From: Phaseolus vulgaris
Lineage: Eukaryota; Streptophyta; Magnoliopsida; Fabales; Fabaceae
DNA: 64,000 bases
Assembly (NCBI RefSeq): GCF_000499845.2
Contig: NC_023750.2
Coordinates: 26,602,643-26,666,642, forward strand
Reading direction: 5' to 3'
Shown: one piece after another, positions 55,961 through 64,000 of the stretch
Numbering within the stretch: position 1 is the first letter of the stretch
Layout of the letters: every line of letters begins with the position of its first letter
Program-made: the position numbers and the translations under genes
The notes under the pieces: model-generated
What the model was told of the DNA's origin: nothing
What the model saw: only the letters and a program-made list of their open reading frames with translations
Databases searched by the model: none

Positions 55961-57110
55961 AAGTTTTAGAAAACATATGTTCTCTCATTGTGGATAGTGG
56001 TTCGTGTTGCAATTGTTGTAGCACTAGGTTGGTTGAAAAGTTAAATCTACAAGTAGTCTCTCATCCTAAACCTTACAAACTTCAATGGATAAATGAAGAT
56101 GGGGAACTAACTATAGATAAACAAGTGAAGGTTGAGTTTTCTATAGGTAACTACCAAGACAATGTTTTATGTGATGTAGTACCTATGGAAGCTTGCCACA
56201 TTTTATTGGGTAGACCATGGAAATTTGATAAGAAAACCTTGCACATTGGTCTAACCAACGAAATTTCCTTCACCCACAAGAAAAAGAAGTTTGTACTTAA
56301 TCCTTTACCACATTCCCAAGTGGTAAGAGATCAAATACAAATGAAACAAAAGAGGGATAAGGAAAAAAATAGAAAAAGAGAAAATCCATAGGGATCAAAA
56401 GGCGTGGGAGAAGAGTGTTCCTTCCCACAAGGTCATTCAACAAGACAAAACAATTGAAAATACATTTGAAAATATGCTTCTTGTTGAACAACCTAGCCTT
56501 ATCTTTTGTAAAGGAACACTTACATGCACTGCCACAAATCTTGAGACTATGATTCTACCTCCTCAAGTTAAAAATCTTTTAAATGAATTTGATGATATAT
56601 TCTCTAAAGAGGGACCCATAGGACTTCCTCATTTTAGAGGTATAGAACATCAAATTGATTTGATTCCGGGGGCAAGTCTTCCAAATAGACCAGCATATAG
56701 AACTAACCCCGAGGAAACAAAGGAGATAGAGTCCCAAGTGCAAGATTTGTTGGAGAAGGGTTGGGTGCAAAAGAGCCTAAGCCCTTGTGTTGGACCTGTC
56801 TTGTTAGTGCCCAAAAAGGATGGCAAATGGAGAATATGCTGTGATTGTAGAGCCATCAACAACATCACCATCAAGTATAGGCATCCAATCCCAAGACTTG
56901 ATGATATGCTTGATGAACTACATGGGTCAATCATATATTCCAAAATTGATCTTAAAAGTGGATATCACCAAATTAGAATCAAGGACCACCTAAGACACCA
57001 AATTATTATCACAAAATTGATGTATAGGTAAATATGTAGTAGTTTATTTTGATGATATCTTATTTTATAGTCAAAACCTAGAGGACCACCTAAGACACCT
57101 TAGGGAAGTT
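55961..57110 (+). pseudogene. pol: Protease and RT of element I, RT core deleted
   Basis: Protease: SLIVDSGSCCNCCSTRLVE with the active Asp near 55993, and CHILLGRPWKFD, in frame with gag. The gag-PR frame ends at a TAG (56389-56391) and RT continues in another frame: IFSKEGPIGLPHFRGIEHQI, LLEKGWVQKSLSPCVGPVLL, KKDGKWRICCDCRAINNIT and YSKIDLKSGYHQIRI. At about 56982 the RT breaks off; about 50 codons, including the PFGLTNAP block, are replaced by about 55 bp of unrelated sequence starting with an 18-bp copy of downstream RT. VVVYFDDILFYSQNLEDHL (catalytic pair DD) resumes near 57035. Confidence 0.88.
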
Positions 57111-57830
57111 TTTCTAGTGCTTAGAAATAATAATTTGTTTGCAAATAGTGATAAGTGTACTTTTTGTGTTGATAGCATAGTTTTTCTTGGTTTTGTAGTA
57201 AACAAAAAGGGGGTACATGTTGACCCCGAAAAAATCAAAGCCATCCAAGAATGGCCAACTCCACAAAATGTAGGAGATGTTAGGAGTTTTCATGGTTTGG
57301 CTAGCTTCTATAGGCATTTTGTGCCTAATTTCTCAAGTCTAGCTTCACTACTCAATGAGTTAGTGAAGAAAGACACTACATTTTGTTGGTGTGAAAAGCA
57401 TGAACAAGCCTTTCAAAGGCTAAAGGCTCAACTTACTAATGCACCCATTCTAGCTCTACCAAATTTTGCTAAAACTTAAGAGCTAGAGTGTGATGCATCG
57501 GGGGTTGGCATGGGTGCGGTCTTGTTACAAGGGGGGCATCTAATTGCTTATTTTAGTGAAAAACTTCATGGAGCCACCCTTAACTACCCCACCTATGACA
57601 AAGAGCTCTATGCACTTGTGAGGGCCTTAAAGACTTGGGAGCACTATCTTGTTTCAAAAGAATTTGTTATACATAGTGACCATGAGTCTTTAAAGTATTT
57701 GAAAGGCCAACACAAGCTCAATAAAAGACATGCAAAATGGATGGAATTTCTTGAACAATTTCCTTATGTAATCAAATAAAAGAAGGGAAGCACAAATATA
57801 GTGGTGGATGCTCTCTCAAGGAGACATGTT
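57111..57830 (+). pseudogene. RT thumb and RNase H of element I
   Basis: RT thumb: ANSDKCTFCVDSIVFLGFVV and FHGLASFYRHFVPNFSS. A TAA at 57477-57479 lies just before [17 protein letters not shown], the RNase H start with its first catalytic Asp. [50 protein letters not shown] and VVDALSRRHV complete the domain, with a second TAA at 57777-57779. Only one RNase H is present, unlike the Tat elements. Confidence 0.87.
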
Positions 57831-59287
57831 CACTTTTCAAAACTTGGTGCTCAAATTCTTGAATTTGACAACATAAAAGAACTTTATCAAGAAGACCAGG
57901 ACTTTGCATCCATCTTTGCTAAATGTGAACATAGAGCACAAGAAGGTTACTATGTGTCCGAGGGGTATCTTTTTAAAGAAGGTAAACTTTGTATTCCCCG
58001 AGGTACACATAGAAAACTTCTTGTAAAGGAATCACATGAAGGGGTCTCATGGGCCATTTTGGAGTTGACAAAACTCTTGATCTTTTAAAAGGAAAATTTT
58101 ATTGGCCACACATGAGAAGAGATGTCCAAAGACATTGTTTTAGATGTATTTCATGTTTAAAAGACAAATCTAAAATAATGCCTCATGGACTCTATACCCC
58201 TCTACCGATTGCAAATGCTCCTTGGGAAGATATTAGCATGGATTTCATCTTAGGACTTCCTAGGACTGCAAGAGGTCATGACTCCATCTTTCTGGTAGTG
58301 GATCGTTTTAGTAAAATGGCACATTTTATTCCTTGGCACAAAGTGGATGATGCTCAAAATATTTCTAAACTCTTCTTTAGAGATGTGGTAAGACTTCATG
58401 GTTTACCAAGGAGTATAGTATCCGATACAGATCCAAAGTTTATAAGCCATTTTTGGAAAACCCTTTGGGAAAAACTTGGCACTAGACTACAATTCTCAAC
58501 ATCATGTCATCCTCAAACAAATGGACAAACCGAGGTAGTCAATAGATCTCTTGGTACTATGCTTAGGGCAATCATGAAGGGCAACCACAAATCTTGGGAT
58601 GAGTACCTTCCCCATATTGAATTTGCTTACAATAGAGTAGTTCATAAGACTACTAATGCTTATCCTTTTGAAGTTGTATATGGTTTTAACCCTCTTACTC
58701 CTTTGGATTTGTTACCCCTTCCTAATCCACAAGAATTTGTGCATAAGGAAGGAGCTATCAAAGCTGAATTTGTTAAGAAAATGCATGAGAAGGTTAAAAT
58801 GCAAATACAACAACAAACTGAGAAGTATGCCAAATACAACAATAAGGGGAAGAGAGAAATCATTTTTGAGGAAGGGACTTAGTTTGGCTTCATCTTAGGA
58901 AGGATAGGTTTCCAACTAAGAGGAAGTCCAAACTTAGTCCCCGTGGTGATGGACCTTTCCAAATCCTCAAGAAAGTCAATAACAATGCATATAAATTAGA
59001 TTTACCTACCGAATATGGAGTACATGATACCTTTAATGTCATTGACTTGTCTCCTTTTGTAGGTACTAATGAAGAAGATGACGTCTTGGATTTGAGGACA
59101 AATCCTTTCCAAGGAGGAGGGGACGATGGAAGAGGGCCAAGCACCAACCCAAAGGAGAGCCAAACATCAAGACATATTGGCCCAACTACAAGGGCCATGG
59201 CTAAGAGGCTTGATGAAGATTGGAACACTACCACTGATGGCAGAGAAACTTACCTTTACATTTTCCAAGAGGTCCAAAATCAAGCGT
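57831..59287 (+). pseudogene. Integrase and pol tail of element I
   Basis: Two single-base losses in G-runs shift the frame: near 58045 (before MGHFGVDKTLDLL) and near 58873 (before WLHLRKDRF). The zinc region has GHFGVDK and CFRCISC. The core has Asp at 58241 (SMDFILGLP), Asp at 58424 (VSDTDPKFIS) and Glu near 58532 (QTNGQTEVVNRSLG), a normal DDE spacing. After the core come FNVIDLSPFVG, DLRTNPFQGGGDDGRGPSTN and GPTTRAMAKRLDEDW, ending YIFQEVQNQA-stop at 59287. The last 55 or so codons lie inside the 3' LTR, the CRM arrangement. I see no canonical chromodomain. Confidence 0.85.
59111..59123 (+). other. Polypurine tract of element I, inside pol
   Basis: AAGGAGGAGGGGA, also coding for QGGG, directly before the 3' LTR. 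Confidence 0.75.
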
Positions 59288-60293
59288 AGCATAGTCTTTA
59301 AATTCTTGTCTAGCATAGGAATTTTCTTTTGTAAAATTGTTTAATTTGTAATTAGGGTGAATTTCGGTTCCTAAAAACTAACCTAAGTTAGATTAAGGTT
59401 TCTAGAAATTCCTAATCTAACTAAGGCCGGTCACTTTAGGCCTAATGGCATCACATGAGACACTCATTGTCACGCTTGCCATGTGTGCTTCCATTAGGCT
59501 CCAACTTTCATTTCATTAGGATTTGAATTTCCTATCAATTTGGCTCTTCATTTCCGGTCCTCCTTGGCTATAAAAGGAGGAGCCTACCTCATGTTTTCAC
59601 AAGATTAATTCATTAGTGAAATGCTACCAATTTTGTGCCATTCTCACTCTTTGCCTAAACTCTCTTCGGATTAAGCCATTAATCTTCTGAAACTTCACCT
59701 TCAAGAAGAGTAGGCCTCACCTCTCTCAAACCACACTTCTCATGCACCTCCAAGGCTATCATCACTCCTAGGATATCCTTGTTTTGCCAACAATTCATGG
59801 AGCTTCCGCATTCATCAACAAAAACCGCAAGAAAGGAGACACAAATCCATCATTTGGTATCATGAGCTATGGTTCTACAAGAACTAAGTGTCTTCTTCCA
59901 ATTTTATGTTTGTGTTTGTTGGTTCTTTGGTGCATTTTTCTTTTAGTTTGAGTTCATATTTGTATGCTAGTTCCATACAAATTCATATACATCTACTTTA
60001 TTGTGTTTTTGAAGTTTCTTAATCTGTTTTTAAATTCCAGAATTAGGACTCCTCTGTTTTTCAAATTCTGTACTGCCTGTTTTTTGTTATGAATTTTAAA
60101 TAATCTTAGGATTAGGCTATTAATCTTCCAAAACTTCACCTTCAAGAAGAGTAGGCCTCACCTCTCTCAAACCACACTTCTCATGCACCTCCAAGGCTAT
60201 CATCACTCCTATGAGAGCCTTGTTCCGCCAACAATTCATGGAGCTTCCGCATTCATCAACAAAAACCGCAAGAAAGGAGACACAAATCCATCA
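59124..60293 (+). mobile_element. 3' end of element I: full LTR, leader copy, partial LTR
   Basis: 59124-59852 is a full LTR matching 52495-53227 (its first base is C instead of T). 59853-60102 is a copy of the PBS and first 250 bp of the leader. About 60103-60293 is the last 190 bp of the LTR again, ending AAATCCATCA, followed by TSD GGTTG. TATAAAA at 59569-59575. Confidence 0.88.
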
Positions 60294-60298
60294 GGTTG

Positions 60299-60816
60299 TT
60301 CCCATGAACGTACTCATGAACACCTTACATCGAGCTACATTAGACCCCCCATCATGTGAGCCCTGAACGCCTTTAGGTGATTCTCAAGATCTTTTGCACC
60401 AGTGAACAAGGTGATCTTGGCTGCTATGTAATGGGGTGGAACCAGCTTGTCCATAATTTGTTGGGAAAACGGCTTGGGGAACATTCTCAATCAGGACACC
60501 GACCCTGTTGGCGTAAGCTTCTTCGCAGCTCCATATTAGTCCTGCGCAACTCCTCATTGGCCTTCGTATGCTCTTCCATAGTCATTTAGGAGGCTGCAAT
60601 CTCTGCCATAAGGCGTGTCTGAAGGCACTCTTGGTCGGCTCAAGCCTCCTCTCATAGTCGCTTTTTCAATGCCTGGGCTTCTTCTCGGGCTTGCTCCTAC
60701 TCTTGACGATATTCCTCGTTTGCCTCTTGGAGAGCCCTCTTGGTCTCCATAATTTGTTGCAAGGCTGGGGCCTCACCTCCTTCAGATCCCAACGGTCATT
60801 GCCTTGTGTTTCTCAT
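60299..60816 (-). pseudogene. gag: gag N-terminal part of H
   Basis: On the minus strand, ATG at 60816 (MRNTRQ, then TGA). A coiled coil (METKRALQEANEEYRQE; ANEELRRTNMELRRSLRQQG) matches the A1 gag start. After frameshifts, LVPPHYIAAKITLFTGAKDL, MMGGSNVARCKVFMSTFMGT matches the A1 capsid start. Element I is inserted right after this block. At least five stops lie in the coiled-coil frame. Confidence 0.8.
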
Positions 60817-60864
60817 CTCATAGTGTGCTCAGTTGCAAATGTGGATGGGATAAAGTTTTATCGA

Positions 60865-60884
60865 GCCCCACGGTGGGCGCCAAA
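60865..60884 (-). other. Primer-binding site of H
   Basis: Minus strand TTTGGCGCCCACCGTGGGGC directly after the LTR, as in A2. Confidence 0.78.
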
Positions 60885-61480
60885 TGTTCTCGTCGGTTGA
60901 CTTCGATTGGTTTTCGAGTTGAGCTCCGCTTTGACTAGTCTCCACTTGGTGCTCCGAAATGTCGTTCCGCTGGGACAAAGGGGGCTTTACCTGTTGATCA
61001 CACTCCAACGATCAAGTCAGTGAGAGCATTGAAACTATAAAATTACTTCAGTCTAGAGTATTCAGAAAAGTGTACCTTTACCTAGGGTATCAAACTCCTT
61101 TTATAGACATTCTTTCAACAATTTTCCTCCATGAGAATATAATCTCAACATCGAGAATATAATATTCAACAATAATATCATTCAACAATAATCTGTTCAC
61201 TATTTACTTCTTACTTTCATGTTTAACATTCTTAACTGCTCTTACTTGCATTTAATATATACTTTTACCAATTTAGTTATTCCTTTATATCTCAAACAAT
61301 TCAATTATTTCTTCTGTTATTTTTAATTATCTTTTTCACGTAAATTTACTAGAAAATCTGGACTGATCTCGTGACACACTATTGGACCCATACTCGGTCC
61401 AGATCGAGTTAGGCGTAACTCCCACAACAGAGTTGACCATACCTAAACGCTTGGACCAAAGTCCCACCCTGACGAGTACA
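60885..61480 (-). mobile_element. 5' LTR of H
   Basis: A 596-bp LTR, TGTACTCGTCAGG... to ...CCGACGAGAACA on the minus strand. A TATAAAAGG (minus strand) lies near 61098-61106. It shares its 3' part with family G LTRs (TTGATCACACTCC and GATCAAGTCAGTGAGAGCAT on the plus strand), so G and H are related families. Confidence 0.87.
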
Positions 61481-61668
61481 ATTTTAGTTCTTTATTTTAA
61501 AAAATGGTTTATTGCCTTTTAAAGTTTATGTCAATTTGATTCTTCTGAAAGAATGATTATTTTCGATTTTAAGACATAACTTATAATCATTTTTAATTGA
61601 TTTATGACATGAAATAGATTGTTCCATAAGATTGCCTTGCATGAAAATTATAAAATTCAATTCATGTT
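61481..61668. other. Short AT-rich intergenic stretch
   Basis: Begins with the right ATTTT TSD of H. No gene or repeat was recognised. Confidence 0.6.
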
Positions 61669-62558
61669 TGATCCTGCCTGTTGACCAAAATGCTGGAGCT
61701 TTGCCTCGTCAAACTTGGATCGACGTATGCGCCGCGTTTGCCTCCGTCCTTCGCCGCGATCCACCTCGAGAACCTGCAAAAGACGAAACGGCGCCGCTGC
61801 GGCCGATCGCACTCCAACGCCCAAGTCAGTGACCGAACCACCAATTACTAAGAGTAACACTCAAGAACTCTCAAGGAACCGTGAACCAGTTCTCTCTCAT
61901 TATACTCAAGAACTCGCAAGCGTAAAGAAGACAATCTGAACGTGCGTACCTCAGAAGTTCGTTGGGAAACTCTTATATACCTGGACACTTTCTCTCTCCT
62001 GGCAGTTACACACCTGGACACGTGGCTCGCATCCAACTGTACACGTGCCATCATCTAGAGCCTCCTTGACTTGGGCGCTGCTTCTGACTCTCTTTTGGCT
62101 AAGTTACTTATGCATGATACTACTCAGTGCATAGTTGCCTTGGAGCGCGATCTCTTTTGGATTGGCGAGTTCGGGTGCCTTCGTACACACCTTCCCTGTG
62201 GTCTCGTCGGCCGCCTTCATGATCTGCACCACCTGTTCCACCGTGTATGATCGAGCAAGCTGTCCCCCGACCTCACCCTCTGGCCAGCTGGGAAATGTCT
62301 ATCCGCCTTCATCTCTGGCGATGTCCTTTCTTCGGCGATCTCTAATCACTTGGTCGCCTGGGTTTACATCTGGCGACTTCATCTTTAACCCGGTGACCGC
62401 CGGTTCTGGTGTGCTGGAGATCGGAGCACGCCAACTTAATAACTGGCGACTACACGAGCCCCCCGACTTCCTTCCCTTCTGCCAGCCAGGCGTCCCATCA
62501 ACACGCCTATACACTAGCTTGATGTCACGTCATCATTTCCGACTACCAGGGCGGTACA
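61669..62558 (-). mobile_element. Solo LTR, family B (minus strand)
   Basis: An 890-bp LTR running TGTACCGCCCTGGTAGTCGG to AACAGGCAGGATCA on the minus strand. Perfect TSD ATGTT at 61664-61668 and 62559-62563. Its G-run (CCCCCC on the plus strand) is six long. It is longer than the B1 LTRs because of extra sequence near 62240-62330. Confidence 0.9.
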
Positions 62559-62563
62559 ATGTT

Positions 62564-64000
62564 GAAATAATTTTTTTTTTCTTTGAACAACATTTGATTG
62601 AAAACCTGAGTCTTGTGAGAAAAAAAATACTGATACTACACATTTTCAATTTTCTGATGGCATGTGATTATCACCATGTTGATTATTTTATATAGCTTAA
62701 TCTAGAGATAAATGTTTCTCGTCTTAAATCGTATTGTCATAAATTAAATATTATCACCATTTCTTGACCCAAATTTAAAAGATAAATTGTTAAAATAAAT
62801 TTAAAAAAAGAAAAGGATTAAAAAAAATCTTAATAATAAGACAAAGGGCGATTTTTCTTTTTTCTTTTTTCAATTAAAAAATCTATGAATATTTCTTATA
62901 ATAATTTATATTATCATGTTTGTCAATGATATGCTTACGTGGATCTCCATCCTTAGACAACTCTGTATGGCAGAGACCCTATCGGTATTTCACAAAAGTA
63001 CAAAACAACGTCAGCATATCTTGTTTCTTACTAGACAGAACAAAATATTCAGATATTTGTGCACCCTCATGCTAATCATGAGTTGTAAAATTAATCACAA
63101 TTAATTAACCTTATCAATTATATTAGTATGTAGGCTATCACGGAGTGCATCATCACTCTATATGAGAAGTAATAGTGTTAGAGCTAAGCCTAAAACTTTA
63201 ATTAGAAAGGAGTTTTATTTTCCTAGTGTAAAACTTTTACTCCTACAAAAAGAAATAGTTTAGACATGTTTGGTTTTTGTAAGTATTTTTTTGTTAAAAC
63301 TAGATTATGAGCATATATAATCTAAATCACTAAAAGTTTTGTTTATTTAAAAGTTATTTACGATTTCTAATATAATTATTATTAAATTAATAAATTTATT
63401 GATTGTGATTCAATCAACATGTACAAATTTTACACTTATGGGTACATATCAATTATATACGTAAAAAAATGGTTGTTATCCCTAAAGTTTCAGGAAAATA
63501 TTATCCGAACCTTAATTTACCTTATTTGACACTTAAAAAATATACCCACGTGGATAAAAGATAACGTGGGTTTGCTATCGATGTGGGACCAAGTGATATA
63601 TGATTTTTGTAGGTATCTCTTTTGAATATCATATTTTCAATTTACAATAACTTGTGGAAGTAATCGAATTCAACCTAATGAGTAGGGTGGTTGACTAATA
63701 TGGGATCATTACACAAATTAGTTTTTATAATATTATATTATAAAATAGAATAGGGATGAATAAAAGATAACAAAGATGAACAAAAAAAAGTAAAAGAAAA
63801 ACAAAGGATATGAGAATGAATATCTCTTCTATTATTTCATGAAATCAAAATAAAATAGTATGAATATATACAAACAGTACAGTCATTCTAGATCTAGCTA
63901 AAGATAGAAAGAATCAATCAATAAATACTAAAATCATAACAGACAAAGACAAAATAAAGGTTATTCACCTCTATAAAGAGAAACAACTATGAATTAGAAA
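62564..64000. other. AT-rich intergenic DNA at the right edge
   Basis: No gene, LTR or tandem array is recognised. It is rich in A/T runs. Short open frames such as 62916-63104 have no recognisable domain. Confidence 0.6.

Larger units (their letters stand above)
52495..60293 (+). mobile_element. CRM-like chromovirus element I inside H gag
   Basis: Starts TGATGGAAGAGG and ends AAATCCATCA, with perfect TSD GGTTG at 52490-52494 and 60294-60298. PBS TTTGGTATCATGAGC (initiator Met type). gag-PR-RT-RNase H-integrase in plus orientation, with the PPT AAGGAGGAGGGGA inside the coding sequence (FQGGGD) and the pol tail GPTTRAMAKRL encoded in the 3' LTR. Both features are known from CRM elements. The 3' end is unusual: LTR, leader copy, partial LTR. 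Confidence 0.9.
26938..61480 (-). mobile_element. Tat-type element H (minus strand), decayed, split by F2, C1 and I
   Basis: The 5' LTR is at 60885-61480 and the truncated 3' LTR at 26938-27371, with perfect TSD ATTTT at 26933-26937 and 61481-61485. Coding order from right to left: gag (60816-60299, 52489-about 52100), protease (52073-51339 and 31890-), RT (to 30001), RNase H and second RNase H (29967-28700), integrase (28690-27444). Many stops and frameshifts mark it as the oldest coding element here. Everything after pol (3' repeats, antisense gene, PPT and start of U3) is missing. Confidence 0.88.

Noticed and set aside
63220..63360. Small inverted repeat around AGATTAT...ATAATCT
   Set aside because: Too short and in very AT-rich DNA; no support for a hairpin element.
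1..64000. Host genes, tRNA or rRNA genes
   Set aside because: I looked for non-element coding blocks and for tRNA-like arms; the only tRNA-related stretches are the short PBS sequences.

Overview
The window is a block of plant repetitive DNA made almost entirely of LTR retrotransposons inserted into one another. I found no host gene, tRNA or rRNA. The organism is a flowering plant: the Ty3/gypsy elements are of the Tat type (second RNase H, antisense extra gene), one is a CRM-like chromovirus, and one is a SIRE-like Ty1/copia element with an envelope-like ORF. A eudicot, perhaps a legume, is my guess; the sequence does not prove it. I use working family names: A, B, G and H (Tat-type LTR families), C (SIRE-like copia), F and I (CRM-like chromovirus). 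Element and LTR borders were set by eye from TG...CA ends, matching target-site duplications (TSDs), PBS and PPT.

Left nest (1-23975). The LTR of a minus-strand element G1 (interior off the left edge) is split by G2 (+, solo LTR), which holds a solo A LTR (817-1962) and G3 (-, solo LTR). G3 holds a solo B LTR (2287-3106), a solo A LTR (22292-23357) and F1 (-). F1 is split by a solo C LTR (-), which is split by Tat element A1 (from 4181), which is split by Tat element B1 (9598-19911). That is seven layers (G1 > G2 > G3 > F1 > C > A1 > B1). TSDs support every layer except G1, whose partner lies outside the window, and A1, whose right end is lost in a rearrangement at 21277-21547.

Middle (23976-26932). 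This is AT-rich DNA with one solo G LTR (24120-24889) and a large AT-rich inverted repeat near 26500-26880.

Right nest (26938-61480). A decayed minus-strand Tat element H (TSD ATTTT) contains a chromovirus LTR (F2), the copia element C1 (31896-51333, TSD GTAAC) and the CRM-like element I (52495-60293, TSD GGTTG). C1 contains Tat element A2 (33996-46916, TSD AGAGT) and a minus-strand solo A LTR (48419-49475). The 3' LTR of A2 carries another solo A LTR (45348-46490).

Right edge (61481-64000). AT-rich DNA with a minus-strand solo B LTR (61669-62558).

How the genes work together: in each Tat element gag, protease, RT-RNase H, a second RNase H and integrase lie in one frame, followed by a long 3' region with tandem repeats and an antisense gene with one intron. 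No element here is fully coding-competent. B1 is the youngest: one reading frame with only two amber codons, but its protease and most of its RT are deleted. Most points of interest are structural: a flank copy inside B1, a second leader at the 3' end of I, the conserved antisense gene, and a dyad motif scattered through C1.
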